In this document: positions 34,276 through 44,807 of the stretch, piece by piece
Layout of the letters: the number at the start of each line of letters is the position of its first letter
Numbering within the stretch: position 1 is the first letter of the stretch
NCBI RefSeq assembly: GCF_001941975.2
Contig: NZ_CP146991.1
Coordinates: 4,643,501-4,707,500, forward strand
Direction: 5' to 3'
DNA: 64,000 nt
DNA from: Sporomusa sphaeroides DSM 2875
GTDB lineage: Bacteria > Bacillota > Negativicutes > Sporomusales > Sporomusaceae
Notes under the pieces: model-generated
Databases searched by the model: none
Told to the model about the DNA's origin: nothing
What the model saw: the letters and a program-made list of their open reading frames with translations, nothing else
Made by a program: the position numbers and the translations under genes

Positions 34276-35763
34276 TCACTTTAGGTTGCGATACTTATCC
34301 AGCAGCAATTTTGTCTGGCGCAAAACCTGTTCCAGCTTACTGCCCGCAGTATGGACTTGCTGAAAACCGCTGTGCAGCTCCTGCAAGGTAATGGTTCGCT
34401 GCTGTTCCAGCATGGCCAGCGAAGGGAAGCAGAGAGCAAAGTTGCTCCAGACTTTTTTGATAATTATATAGGTCAGGAGAGAACTGCCGGTCGTATAGGT
34501 CAGCCCGCCCACCAGCCGGAGCAGCAGCCAGGGAAAAATCCCCTGATTTGTCTCCCCCACCGACAGCCCCGCAACATACCAGAGATAGGACTGCAAACCA
34601 CCAGCGACAAGTAAGGCCGCCGACATGACCAGCAAACCGGCATTCAGGCAAAAAACCCCCAGCAGGCTGAGCCGGTAGCTTTGTGTATCAAGCGCAATTT
34701 CCGAGAAAAAGATATAGTAACCTAACGCCAAAACCAGAAAACCAAAGACACCAAAAACCGCCAAATGAGAATGGGCAGAGGTTATGTATGTGCCATGAAT
34801 ATATTTGTTGACAGCAGGAACTGCCATCAGAAAACCCAGTAAGCCTGCCCCGAAAATATGATAAAACATACTGCTGGCAATCATGACCATAACCACTTTC
34901 TCGCGTTGTCCCAATTGAAAAAAATATTGCAGTTTCACGGTTTTACCAATGGCGTACAGCAGTAAGAACGCAGGCACAACCTGGATGGTGCTGAAAGCGC
35001 CGCCTATCCATATCCAGTAAAACGGGCCTCCGGCCCAATAGTAATGATGGCCGGTAGCCAAAACTCCCGTTAAGACCATAACCGTAATATCCAGATAAAT
35101 GACATTTTCAATAACGCTGCGCTGCATTCCCGGCAAATTTAGCACAGCTGCCGCCAGCACACCTGTGCCAATAAGCTCTAAGCTCAGTTCTTCCCAAAGG
35201 TGAACCACCCAAAATTTCAGGAATTCTTCAGCAACCGGATGCGCATAACGCAGCAGGTTAGGCAAAAAGAAGACAATCAGGGTAAAACTCCCGGCCAATA
35301 TACTAACAAGCGTTGCCCGGCTTTTCGGCACCTTGGCCGCAAGATAGGTTCTGATAAGATTATAAAACAGGAGACTGATGGAAACGGCAATTCCCAGCTT
35401 GAGCGGCCGCCATGCTTCGAGATATTCAATACCCTCATTGAAACCCAACACAAGCGAACCAAGTATTGTTATTATAGTTACCAGAAACACCCAGAAATTT
35501 GCTTCAATGAGTTTTAAACTATACATTTCCCTGCCGGCTTCACGACTGAAAAAATAGTATACAATGCCTGTTATGCCAAACAGCGGCCATAGAATACTGA
35601 TATTGAGATGAAAAGACCTGCCGGCTGTAAACGGAACCGGGTTGGGAAGGTCGGGAAAAGCGGTATCCAGGGCGCCACCGGTTGACACAATGCCTTGCAG
35701 TCCAAAAAATATAAAAGTTAATACAACATACTTATAGCATAACTTTTGGGAAAGTAGCATCAA
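34276..35763 (-). CDS. norB: Nitric oxide reductase large subunit
   Basis: A 495-residue heme-copper-family membrane protein with about 12 segments. Ligand histidines are visible in RSFHLNIS, in GVLATGHHYYW and in TSAHSHLAVFG; WEELSLELIGTG replaces the usual WVEGxxE motif. It reduces NO to N2O using electrons from a c-type cytochrome. It overlaps norC by 4 bases. A 40-residue coiled-coil tail is extra compared with typical NorB. Confidence 0.9.
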   Translation of the reverse strand: MMLLSQKLCYKYVVLTFIFFGLQGIVSTGGALDTAFPDLPNPVPFTAGRSFHLNISILWPLFGITGIVYYFFSREAGREMYSLKLIEANFWVFLVTIITILGSLVLGFNEGIEYLEAWRPLKLGIAVSISLLFYNLIRTYLAAKVPKSRATLVSILAGSFTLIVFFLPNLLRYAHPVAEEFLKFWVVHLWEELSLELIGTGVLAAAVLNLPGMQRSVIENVIYLDITVMVLTGVLATGHHYYWAGGPFYWIWIGGAFSTIQVVPAFLLLYAIGKTVKLQYFFQLGQREKVVMVMIASSMFYHIFGAGLLGFLMAVPAVNKYIHGTYITSAHSHLAVFGVFGFLVLALGYYIFFSEIALDTQSYRLSLLGVFCLNAGLLVMSAALLVAGGLQSYLWYVAGLSVGETNQGIFPWLLLRLVGGLTYTTGSSLLTYIIIKKVWSNFALCFPSLAMLEQQRTITLQELHSGFQQVHTAGSKLEQVLRQTKLLLDKYRNLK

Positions 35764-36161
35764 CGGGCTCCTTTATTGGTATTCAACGGCCAATCAAGCG
35801 TGTTAAGGGTACTGAGATATCTGAGGTAAGCCACCACGGCTGCTGCGTCTTGCTCATTAAGCTGTTCATGGCGCTTTTTTTTAGCTCCGGTTAGTACCGG
35901 TGCCTGTACCAGATATTCCGTCAGAGCCGGCGCACCGGTTCTGACATAGCTCTTGGTAAGATCGCCCCCTACATAGCCGCCGTTGCCAAAAACCGTATGA
36001 CACTCAATACAGGCCCGCCGTTGGAAGATCTGTTTCCCCTGCAAGGCATCAGGCGGAATGGGCTGCTCTGCGTCGGCATTACGGATAGAGTCATAAACCA
36101 AAACAGAAAAAAGTCCCATCACGGCCAAGAGGATGCCAAAAAAAGTATAGGCTTTGCCCAA
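35760..36161 (-). CDS. norC: Nitric oxide reductase cytochrome c subunit
   Basis: A 133-residue membrane-anchored cytochrome c: one N-terminal hydrophobic segment (IIAV-like, residues 5-25) and the heme site CIECH near residue 50, then GNGGYVGGDLTKSY. It donates electrons to NorB. First gene of the two-gene operon. Confidence 0.92.
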   Translation of the reverse strand: MGKAYTFFGILLAVMGLFSVLVYDSIRNADAEQPIPPDALQGKQIFQRRACIECHTVFGNGGYVGGDLTKSYVRTGAPALTEYLVQAPVLTGAKKKRHEQLNEQDAAAVVAYLRYLSTLNTLDWPLNTNKGAR

Positions 36162-36341
36162 AGCCGGTCCCTCCCTTTATCCCCACCTAAGAATTACGTT
36201 ATAGTATTGCCATATTTTTGCAAAGTAGCCGCTCTTCCGCCCAAGTTCTTCGCTGCCTGCCCCGCAAATCCGGTTTAAACCAAGGGCAAATATCAAATAC
36301 TATTCCCTAATAAAGATAAAGGGTTGTTAAGGAAGACGATT

Positions 36342-37760
36342 ATGGAACTGTTCATAGCCGAGTCCCAATGGTTGCTGCTACTGCTGCTTTTACCGTTTTT
36401 GGTATTGCTGATATTATTGTTGTTTGCTAAATCGATTGCGCGTTTTTTTATAAAACGTATGACCGTCGCTGCGCTGTCCAAGCTGCTGACCAAAAAATAT
36501 GAGCGGAATCTTGCCGAACTCTACCCCTCGCTGAAACGTTTTTCCTTTTTGCATTTGATCGAAATGAGCTTACGTGCCGAAACGGGAAAAGCCATCGCCC
36601 GACCCTTAGGTTCACCTAAGTCTTTCGCCGGCTATGATAACCTCATGCTTTCCCCCCGGCAACTGACTTCCTTTGCTCTGCCTGAAAGTACCCGCATAGA
36701 TATGAGCGTAACCCTTGGCCCCAAGGCGGAAAAACCGTTAACTCTCAAAATCCCCCTGATGATCGGCGGCATGGCCTACGGCTTGGCCCTCAGCGAAGAG
36801 GCCAAGCTGGCTTTAGCCAAGGCGTCAAAAATCCTGCAAACAGCCACCAATTCCGGCGAAGGTCCGTTTTTACCCGAAGAACCGCTGCTTGCCGGCAAAT
36901 TCATCCTGCAAATCTGCCGCTGGTCGTGGGGTGGGAGAACCGATCAGCAAATTGCCACCGCCGATATGTTAGAAGTGCAAATGGGGCAAGGAGCCGATAT
37001 GGGAACCTCACGCATCGATGCGGTCGATGTGGAAGGCAGAGCCCGCATCCTGGGAGGCTTGGCTCCCGGTGAACCGGCAATTGCCCTGCCGGCGCCGCCC
37101 GGGGTGCAAACGCCGGCAGACTGGCCTGCTTTTATGCAGAAATTACGGCAAAGAGCTAATGGTATTCCCATAGCCTTGAAGCTTATGGCTACCGGCCGGC
37201 TGGAAGAGGAATTGGCGATGGCGATTCAATTGGGGTTTGATGCCGTCATGCTTGACGGTTCCGGCGGCGGCTCGCATGCCACCGCTCCCATTAAGCAGGA
37301 TGATTTCGGTATACCTAACATCTATGCTTTGGTGCGGGCCAAACGTTTGCTGAAAAACACTTCCATCAGTTTAGTGGTGGCAGGCGGTTTTTTTACGCCA
37401 GGCCAGTGTCTTAAAGCCCTGGCCTTAGGGGCGGATGCCATCTATTTGGGCACCGTGCCGCTATTGGCCCTCGCCCACAACCAGCTTAACAAAGTCGTCC
37501 CCTGGGAACCGCCTACCACTCTGGTATATTACAATTCACCGACCAAAAACCAGCTTGATATCGGTCAGGCTGCCACCAGTGCAGCCAATGTAATCACCTC
37601 AATGGTGCTGGAAATGGAAGAGACCATGCGGTCTTTGGGGAAGGCTTCTTTTAAAGAGTTTAGTATTAATGATTTTGTTGCTTTGGATTCCACCACGGCA
37701 GAGATTACAGGAGTGAAGGAAATGCTGATTACCGGTAACAACCAGCCTGTTAAGGAATGA
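36342..37760 (+). CDS. FMN glutamate synthase-like protein, copy 1
   Basis: A 472-residue protein with an N-terminal membrane segment (residues about 8-28) and a GltB/GltS-type FMN barrel (MSVTLGPKAEKPLTLKIPLM; TNSGEGPFLPEEP; LMATGRLEEELAMAIQLGFDAVMLDGSGGGSHAT; GGFFTPGQCLKALALGADAIYLGT). The CX5CPxG cysteines that hold the 3Fe-4S cluster in glutamate synthases are missing. ATG 36342 is behind AAGGAAG. Redox role unknown; it is divergent from norCB. Confidence 0.85.
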   Translation: MELFIAESQWLLLLLLLPFLVLLILLLFAKSIARFFIKRMTVAALSKLLTKKYERNLAELYPSLKRFSFLHLIEMSLRAETGKAIARPLGSPKSFAGYDNLMLSPRQLTSFALPESTRIDMSVTLGPKAEKPLTLKIPLMIGGMAYGLALSEEAKLALAKASKILQTATNSGEGPFLPEEPLLAGKFILQICRWSWGGRTDQQIATADMLEVQMGQGADMGTSRIDAVDVEGRARILGGLAPGEPAIALPAPPGVQTPADWPAFMQKLRQRANGIPIALKLMATGRLEEELAMAIQLGFDAVMLDGSGGGSHATAPIKQDDFGIPNIYALVRAKRLLKNTSISLVVAGGFFTPGQCLKALALGADAIYLGTVPLLALAHNQLNKVVPWEPPTTLVYYNSPTKNQLDIGQAATSAANVITSMVLEMEETMRSLGKASFKEFSINDFVALDSTTAEITGVKEMLITGNNQPVKE

Positions 37761-37764
37761 CACT

Positions 37765-39171
37765 ATGCCCATATTGATAACAGATACGCTGTTGCTGCTG
37801 ATACTGCTTTTGCTGGTTCTTATGCCGGCAGTATTGCTCGTTCTGGCCAAACCTCTTTTTCGTTATTTCATGAATCGTATCTCTGACGACGCGCTAACCA
37901 AACTATTTACGGAAGATTACGATCAGAATCTGGCCGAGTTGTTTCCGTCCGTAAAGCGCCTGTCGCTCTTAAATTTAATTGAGATGAGTCTGCGTGCCGA
38001 AACGGGAAAACTTATCGAAAGGCCATCTGGCTCGCCAAAACAGTTTCTTGGCTATGATAACCTTATGTTCGCTCCCCGGCAAATGACTAAATTCTCCTTG
38101 CCTGAAGACGCTAAAATCGATATGAGCGTAACCCTCGGTCCTAAAGCGGAAAAACCGCTGACCATAAAAATCCCTTTACTGATTGCCGGCATGGCTTATG
38201 GCACGGCGCTCAGCGAAGAGGCGAAACTGGCTTTGGCCAAAGCGTCGAAAACCCTGCAGACGGCGACAAATTCCGGTGAGGGTCCTTTTCTCCCCGAGGA
38301 ACCGCAGGCTGCCGGCAAATTCATTTTACAAATTTGCCGCTGGCCGTGGGGCGGAAGAACCGATCAGCAAATTGCCGCCGCCCACATGCTGGAGGTGCAA
38401 ATGGGACAAGGCGGCAGCATCGGTTCAACCCGCACCAAGGCGGCAGATATTGCCGGCAGAGCGCGCCGGCTGGCCGGCTTAGCCGCCGGCGAGCCGGCCA
38501 TCCCACTCCCCGCACCGCCGGGGATACAAAGGCCGGAGGATTGGCCCATTTTCATGCAAAGGCTGCGCCAAAGAGCCAATGGCATCCCCATTGCACTTAA
38601 AATCATGGCGACCGAGAACCTGGAAGAAGATTTAGCGCTGGCCGTAGCTTTAGGCTTTGATGCCATCGCCATTGATGGTGCCGAAGGCGGATCCCATGCC
38701 TCCATCCCGACCAAACAAGATGATTTCGGGCTGCCCAGTTTATGCGCTTTGGTTCGGGCCAAACGGTTTTTGGCAAACACCCCGGTTAGTTTAATCATCT
38801 CCGGCGGATATTTTACCCCAGGCCAATGTCTAAAAGCCCTGGCCCTCGGTGCGGACGCCGTCTCGCTGGGTACGATTCCTCTGTTTGCCCTGACACATAA
38901 TCAAATCACCAAAATCGCCCCCTGGGAACCGCCCACCGCCCTGGTATATTACAATTCACCGGCCAAAACACAGCTTTCGGTCGGGCAAGCCGCTACCAGC
39001 GTGGCCAATGTACTGACTGCAATGACTGCTGAAATGGAAGAAGCCATGCGGGCTTTGGGCCGGTCTTCCTTAGCCGAGCTTCAGCCTGATGACCTGATTG
39101 CTTTAGATTCCATTACTGCCGACATTACCGGCGTAAAGCAGGCGCTTGGCGCAAAAAAATCCGCAGACTAA
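37765..39171 (+). CDS. FMN glutamate synthase-like protein, copy 2
   Basis: A 468-residue paralogue of the preceding gene, four bases downstream, with the same N-terminal membrane segment and FMN barrel (IAGMAYGTALSEEAKLALAK; GGYFTPGQCLKALALGADAV). The 3Fe-4S cysteine motif is absent too. The tandem, nearly collinear pair indicates a recent gene duplication within an operon. Confidence 0.85.
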   Translation: MPILITDTLLLLILLLLVLMPAVLLVLAKPLFRYFMNRISDDALTKLFTEDYDQNLAELFPSVKRLSLLNLIEMSLRAETGKLIERPSGSPKQFLGYDNLMFAPRQMTKFSLPEDAKIDMSVTLGPKAEKPLTIKIPLLIAGMAYGTALSEEAKLALAKASKTLQTATNSGEGPFLPEEPQAAGKFILQICRWPWGGRTDQQIAAAHMLEVQMGQGGSIGSTRTKAADIAGRARRLAGLAAGEPAIPLPAPPGIQRPEDWPIFMQRLRQRANGIPIALKIMATENLEEDLALAVALGFDAIAIDGAEGGSHASIPTKQDDFGLPSLCALVRAKRFLANTPVSLIISGGYFTPGQCLKALALGADAVSLGTIPLFALTHNQITKIAPWEPPTALVYYNSPAKTQLSVGQAATSVANVLTAMTAEMEEAMRALGRSSLAELQPDDLIALDSITADITGVKQALGAKKSAD

Positions 39172-39188
39172 AAGTCTGCGGATTTTTG
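39157..39188 (+). terminator. Terminator of the tandem FMN genes
   Basis: AAAAATCCGCAGAC/GTCTGCGGATTTTT hairpin; also serves convergent transcripts from the permease gene. Confidence 0.8.
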
Positions 39189-39208
39189 CTGGTAACAAAT
39201 ATACTTGT

Positions 39209-40561
39209 TTACTTGGCTTTTAGTTTATAGGCAAAATACAAACCCAGCAACCAGACCGGGGCAATATACAGTGAGTAGCGCATCTCAGGCATCAGTGCCA
39301 TAATACCGACAACCAACACTAAAAAGGCCAGGGCAAAATAAGACGCCAACGGATACAGCGGCATTTTAAACAAAATTGGTTCGTTGGTTTGCTGGTGATG
39401 TTTGCGGAATTTTAACTGAACCAGCAATATGGTGGCCCAGTTAATAATAATTGAGATGGTGGCTAAGGCCATAAAATATAAGAAAACCTTGGCCGGGTCC
39501 AAATAACTTATTAATACCACGATTAAAGTAAACGCCGTTGAAACCAGCACGGCATTTACCGGCGCGCCCGCCTTATTGAGTTTGCCCAAAAACTTCGGCG
39601 CATTGCCTTGCTTGGCAAGCCCGTACAGCATTCTGCCATTACTGTACAAAGCGCTGTTATACGCCGATAAGGCGGCTGTAAGCACGACAAAATTCAGCAA
39701 ATGAGCCGCCGAAGGAATACCTACATGCGAAAATATCTGAACAAACGGGCTGCCTGTTGTCTCAATGGCATTCCAGGGGAATATGGCTAAAATAACAATC
39801 ATCGCCCCTACATAAAACAGCAGAATTCTCCAGACTACCTGGTTAATGGCCTGAGGAATGGTTTTTTCCGGGTTTTCGGCTTCGCCGGCCGTAATACCCA
39901 CAAGCTCGACACCGCCAAAGGAAAACATGACCAATACCAGTGACATAACCACCCCATAGAGACCCATTGGGAAAAAGCCACCATGGGCCCATAAATTACT
40001 AAGCCCCACAGGCTGTCCCGCATTGCCGATGCCGAAAAAAATCATCGCCACACCAAAAACAATCATGCCGATGATGGCCAGCACCTTGATAATAGCAAAC
40101 CAAAATTCAAACTCGCCATAGGCCTTTACATTAATTACATTAATCAGGGTAACAACTACCAGACACACCAGCGCCGACAGCCAGGTGGGAATATCCGGAA
40201 TCCAATAATTAATATAAGTGCCGATAACCGATAATTCGGCCATGCCAACAACCACATAATTAAACCAATAGTTCCAGCCGGAAATGAAGCCCGGAAGCTC
40301 ACCCCAGTATTGATAAGCATACTGACTGAAAGAACCTGATACCGGATGGGCTACCGACATTTCCCCCAGCGCCCGCATAATAAAGAAGATAACAATACCG
40401 CCAACCAGATAGGATAAGGTAATCGCCGGTCCCGCCATTTTCACCACTGTAGCCGAGCCGTAAAACAGCCCTGTGCCAATAGCTCCCCCCAGCGCAATCA
40501 TTTGAATATGACGATTCTTGAGGCCACGCCGTACTTCTTGTTGTGTATGACTTTCGTCCAT
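39209..40561 (-). CDS. Amino acid permease (APC family)
   Basis: A 450-residue, 12-segment transporter of the AAT/GABA-permease group: RHIQMIALGGAIGTGLFYGS at the start, GEMSVAHPVSGSFSQYAYQY and FSFGGVELVGITAGEAENPEK. These proteins symport amino acids such as proline, GABA or aromatic amino acids with protons; the substrate cannot be told from sequence. Confidence 0.93.
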   Translation of the reverse strand: MDESHTQQEVRRGLKNRHIQMIALGGAIGTGLFYGSATVVKMAGPAITLSYLVGGIVIFFIMRALGEMSVAHPVSGSFSQYAYQYWGELPGFISGWNYWFNYVVVGMAELSVIGTYINYWIPDIPTWLSALVCLVVVTLINVINVKAYGEFEFWFAIIKVLAIIGMIVFGVAMIFFGIGNAGQPVGLSNLWAHGGFFPMGLYGVVMSLVLVMFSFGGVELVGITAGEAENPEKTIPQAINQVVWRILLFYVGAMIVILAIFPWNAIETTGSPFVQIFSHVGIPSAAHLLNFVVLTAALSAYNSALYSNGRMLYGLAKQGNAPKFLGKLNKAGAPVNAVLVSTAFTLIVVLISYLDPAKVFLYFMALATISIIINWATILLVQLKFRKHHQQTNEPILFKMPLYPLASYFALAFLVLVVGIMALMPEMRYSLYIAPVWLLGLYFAYKLKAK

Positions 40562-40826
40562 GGTTTTCCGCCTTTCTACTCTCGTTCTATTTCATTACCC
40601 CGCAACCTATCATAATATTATGTGAAAACTTAAAAACTCCTGCCGCTTTGATATGATTGTACAAAAAAATTACTACCTCTTTTACCGGATGTTCATTTCC
40701 ACAAGACAAAAGTATACTCACTAATCCGGACAGATATACCTGCAATCGCTGCCCCAGCAGTAGGGAAAGAGAAAAGGCCCGCAGAACCAGTGCCTGTGGA
40801 GCCTTTATACAGTTGTTGCCTTATAT

Positions 40827-43484
40827 TTAATTCTTTGCCGTCATTCTCATAAATATTTTAGCTATCTCGTTTAAGGTCAAGGGGATTAGACTAAACAGGA
40901 TGACAATCCCCCAGTCTCCGCCGGAAAGCATTTGCAGCTTAAATGCATCGGCAAGAAAGGGTATCGTTATAACCCCAAGCTGGAGCATAAAGCCAACGAC
41001 TACTGCAACCACCAAATACTTGTTGGAAAACAGGCCAAGCTGGAAAATGGACTTCGTAGGACTCCTCATGGCAAATGAGTAAAACAGCTGGGAACCGGCA
41101 AGAACTACAAATGCCATAGTTCTTGCATATGTTAATACCTCATCCGGTATATTGGCAGATCCCAGGCTATAGCCGTATTCGTTCAAACCAAAGTAAAAGG
41201 CGACCAAGGTAAGAACACCGATTAAGGTTCCGCCAAGCACCGCTCTGGCGCCGGCACCGCCGGCAAAAAAGCTTTCCTTGGGATCTCTTGGCTTTTTCTT
41301 CATAACTTCCTTATCGCCGGGATCAACACCAAGGGCAATCGCCGGCAAGGTATCGGTGATTAAGTTAATCCAAAGTATCTGGGTGGCCAGCAGCGGCACC
41401 GGCCAAAAGAACAGTACCGAAGCAAAAATAGCGACAACTTCGCCCAGATTGCAGGAAAGGAGGAATATTACCGATTTTCTGATGTTATTGTATATATTTC
41501 TGCCTTCTTCGATGGCATGGACAATGGTTGTAAAATTATCATCTGCCAGGATCATGTCACTGGCACTCTTAGACACATCTGTGCCGGTGATACCCATGGC
41601 AACCCCGATATCGGCATTTTTTAAAGAAGGTGCGTCATTAACACCGTCACCGGTCATCGAAACAACATTTCCCTGTTCCTGATAGGCTTTAACAATCTTA
41701 ACCTTATGTTCGGGTGATACTCTGGCAAATACCCGATAACTGTTTATTTTACCTGCGAATTCTTCCTCTGACAAGGCATCTATTTCCGTACCCGTAATAC
41801 TCTGTTCCAGCGCCGAGGCGATGCCCAGTTCTTTGGCAATCGCAGCCGCTGTATTCCTATGATCACCGGTTATCATAACCGGTGTAATACCGGCGCTCTT
41901 AGCTTGGGCTATCGAGTCCTTAACCTCCAGTCTGGGCGGGTCGATCATGCCGACAATCCCCAAAACAGTCAGGTCCTGCTCCATTTCCTCCGGGTCAATT
42001 ACACGATCCGTATCTTTATAGGCGGCGCCAAGCACCCGCAAGGCATCGTCTGACATTGCCTCAGCAACCTGTAAGTAGTTTGCTTTCATCTCTGCCGTTA
42101 AGGGGACAACCTGACCATTGACCAAAGCGTTTTTGGCTATTTTTAAAATATTATCAATAGCGCCTTTGGTATGAACTCTGTAGCCAGTTCCCTCCTGGTT
42201 GAGGGTGGACATCAGCTTTCTGTCAGAATCAAACGGCTTTTCACCAACCCGTTTATACTCGGTATGCAGCCTTTGCCTTGACAGGTCATATTTATCCCCC
42301 AGCACAATCAAAGCAACTTCCGTAGGATCACCGGTGCCCTGGCCATCTTCATAGGTGGCGTCAGAGCACAGGACAAAGGATTTCATTAATTCCTGTTCTT
42401 CCTGCCTGGCCTCAAACCCGGTTCCTTCTGACGGGACATTCTGAAGGTTATCTAATGTATAAAACTTCACCACCGTCATCTTGTTCTGGGTGAGTGTGCC
42501 GGTTTTATCTGAACATATGATACTTACAGAGCCGAGGGTCTCAACCGCAGGCAGTTTTTTAACAATTGCGTTTATCTTTGACATTCTGGTGACACCCAGC
42601 GCCAGAACGATGGCAACAATTGCCGGAAGACCTTCAGGAATAGCGGCAACAGCTAAACTTATGGCGGTTAAGAACATCTCAAATAAATCTCGTTTTTGGA
42701 AAAAGGCGATAATAAAAATGAGCACACATACGGCAATAGCAATAAAACCCAAAACCCTGCCAAGTTCATCCAGACGCTTTTGCAGGGGAGTCATTTCTTC
42801 AATATCCTCATCCAGGATCTTAGCAATTTTGCCAATTTCCGTTTCCATCGCAGTGGCGACAACAACCCCTTCGCCTCTGCCATAGGTAGCCAGAGTTGAC
42901 ATAAAGGCCATATTGGTTTTATCGCCAATCGGCGTCTTCGGGTCCGGGTGTATGTTGTTGGCATCTTTCTCAGAGGGAACCGATTCGCCGGTTAGCGCCG
43001 ATTCTTCTATTTGAAGGTTGGCGCTTTCAATCAGTCTGATATCGGCAGGGATAAACCGCCCCGCGTCGATGACCACAATGTCGCCTACTACTATGTCTTC
43101 AGAGTTAATTTCCTGGATTTGTCCGTCACGTTTTACCAGTGATTTCGGCGTAGTCATTTGCTGCAGCGCCTCAACCGCTTTTTCTGCTTTGTACTCTTGG
43201 ATAACACCAATAGCCGCATTTAAGAATACTACTAACAGAATGATAATTGCGTCTACATATTCACCAATTACCAGGGTGATAACGGCCGCCCCCAGCAGCA
43301 CATAGATCAGCATATCCTGAAGATGGGAAAAAAATAGCGCTATTAAACTTTTCTTAGGTTTACCCTCGAGCTTATTTTCACCATACTGAGCCAGCCGGGC
43401 CTGCGCTTCTTCGGTAGTCAGCCCCGTAGCCGGGTCGACCTTACATTCTGTAAGAACTTCCGGCGCCGATTTTGCAAACCACAT
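40827..43484 (-). CDS. Calcium-transporting P-type ATPase
   Basis: An 885-residue P2-type ATPase (PMR1/SERCA-like). TGES in the A domain (about residue 168), PEGLPAIV in M4 (about 285), phosphorylation site DKTGTLTQNKM (about 324), MITGDHRNTA, TGDGVNDAPSLKNADIG. The M5/M6 NLITDTLPAIALG segment fits calcium transport. Full length. Confidence 0.93.
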   Translation of the reverse strand: MWFAKSAPEVLTECKVDPATGLTTEEAQARLAQYGENKLEGKPKKSLIALFFSHLQDMLIYVLLGAAVITLVIGEYVDAIIILLVVFLNAAIGVIQEYKAEKAVEALQQMTTPKSLVKRDGQIQEINSEDIVVGDIVVIDAGRFIPADIRLIESANLQIEESALTGESVPSEKDANNIHPDPKTPIGDKTNMAFMSTLATYGRGEGVVVATAMETEIGKIAKILDEDIEEMTPLQKRLDELGRVLGFIAIAVCVLIFIIAFFQKRDLFEMFLTAISLAVAAIPEGLPAIVAIVLALGVTRMSKINAIVKKLPAVETLGSVSIICSDKTGTLTQNKMTVVKFYTLDNLQNVPSEGTGFEARQEEQELMKSFVLCSDATYEDGQGTGDPTEVALIVLGDKYDLSRQRLHTEYKRVGEKPFDSDRKLMSTLNQEGTGYRVHTKGAIDNILKIAKNALVNGQVVPLTAEMKANYLQVAEAMSDDALRVLGAAYKDTDRVIDPEEMEQDLTVLGIVGMIDPPRLEVKDSIAQAKSAGITPVMITGDHRNTAAAIAKELGIASALEQSITGTEIDALSEEEFAGKINSYRVFARVSPEHKVKIVKAYQEQGNVVSMTGDGVNDAPSLKNADIGVAMGITGTDVSKSASDMILADDNFTTIVHAIEEGRNIYNNIRKSVIFLLSCNLGEVVAIFASVLFFWPVPLLATQILWINLITDTLPAIALGVDPGDKEVMKKKPRDPKESFFAGGAGARAVLGGTLIGVLTLVAFYFGLNEYGYSLGSANIPDEVLTYARTMAFVVLAGSQLFYSFAMRSPTKSIFQLGLFSNKYLVVAVVVGFMLQLGVITIPFLADAFKLQMLSGGDWGIVILFSLIPLTLNEIAKIFMRMTAKN

Positions 43485-43709
43485 AATCAGTCACATTCCT
43501 TTCTGTTACATAATCACGACAAGTGTTATTCATCCAATAAAGAAAATACGACTTACTCCGAGCCTTTGGCGACAGCGGCAGCCGATGGGATAAAAATCCG
43601 GGCGCAGCGACCGCTTAATCCGATTGATGCATTCTTGAAAAGTTTAACCCTCTGTAACCATGGTTATGTACCTACAGCAAAATAAAAAATGCGGATTAGT
43701 TATTGACAA

Positions 43710-44807
43710 TCAGGCTTTCAGGCTGCCGGCCAAACTGTCCACCCGGCGTATAGCCTGTAAAACCATATCGGCGGTAACGGTAAACGGCATATTTTTCATG
43801 TCCGGAGTCAATATCGTCGCCGCAGCCACCACTGTTAGCTCCTCTGCAGTCAGGTCAAGGAGCTGACTCAGCGTTGTGGGAACCGCGCAACGTTCGGCAA
43901 TATGTATTGCTTCAATAATTTCAGCATCCGAACGGTCTTCCAAAGCCAACAAAAATAAGTTGCCATAACCAACAAGCAGCCCATGTCCGACTTCATGCGC
44001 TCTCGGTATTTTGGTTAAGCCGTTATGCAGGCCGTGTGCGGCGGCGGACCGGATTTTTTCCCCGCCGAAAATCGAAGCCAGCCCTGCATATAAAATAATG
44101 GCATCCACCGTCGAATCCAAGGCTTCATGGAATATTTTCGACTCCACGGCTTGCCGGGCTTCACCGCCAAACCGCTCAATCAAATCATAGCATAACCTGC
44201 CGTTTGCCAGCGCAGCCAAGGTCATACTGGTTTTCTCCGCACACTCGATACTGACGCGATACTCATACCATTTAGCCATGGTATCGCCCATACCGGCCGC
44301 CAGCCAGCGGACAGGCGCATCAAGAATAACCTCAGTATCAATGACGGTTGCCGCCGGACATTCATCAAAAGACACTATCTCGACGAACTCACCCTCATCA
44401 GTGTAAACAACCGATACCGTAGTAATCGCAGCACAAGTCGCTGCAATAGTCGGAACGGTTATAACCGGCAGCTGACATTCCCAGGCGATGATTTTACCAA
44501 TATCAAGTGCCTTGCCACCGCCAACGGCAATCACACAATCGGCTTGCGATTGTTTTGTTGCCGCAACTAACTCATTGATGTTGCGCCGCGAACATTCTCC
44601 GCCATACCACCGGCTTGCGGCAATGCTAACTCCGGCCTTTTCCAGACTGACATGCAGCTTCTGCTCCGTCTTGGTCAACGCGGTTTTGCCACCTACAATA
44701 AACGCTTTTGTTCCTAAAGTCTTGCAATAATCCCCCAGCGAACCCAATGCGCCAAAGCCGCGAAATACTTTACAGGGGAAATCCACCCTTTCAATTATTG
44801 TTCTCAC
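43710..44807 (-). CDS. Glycerol dehydrogenase-like protein
   Basis: A 365-residue iron/zinc-type alcohol dehydrogenase of the GldA group. NAD site GGGKALDIGK, metal ligands Asp in AAGMGDTMAKWYE and His in AAAHGLHNGL and HEVGHG are all present. Likely acts on glycerol or a small diol/hydroxyketone; the exact substrate is unknown. Confidence 0.85.
   Translation of the reverse strand: MRTIIERVDFPCKVFRGFGALGSLGDYCKTLGTKAFIVGGKTALTKTEQKLHVSLEKAGVSIAASRWYGGECSRRNINELVAATKQSQADCVIAVGGGKALDIGKIIAWECQLPVITVPTIAATCAAITTVSVVYTDEGEFVEIVSFDECPAATVIDTEVILDAPVRWLAAGMGDTMAKWYEYRVSIECAEKTSMTLAALANGRLCYDLIERFGGEARQAVESKIFHEALDSTVDAIILYAGLASIFGGEKIRSAAAHGLHNGLTKIPRAHEVGHGLLVGYGNLFLLALEDRSDAEIIEAIHIAERCAVPTTLSQLLDLTAEELTVVAAATILTPDMKNMPFTVTADMVLQAIRRVDSLAGSLKA

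Noticed and set aside
43485-43709. Riboswitch or regulatory RNA upstream of the calcium ATPase or dehydrogenase
   Set aside because: No conserved riboswitch core or terminator/antiterminator pair could be seen.
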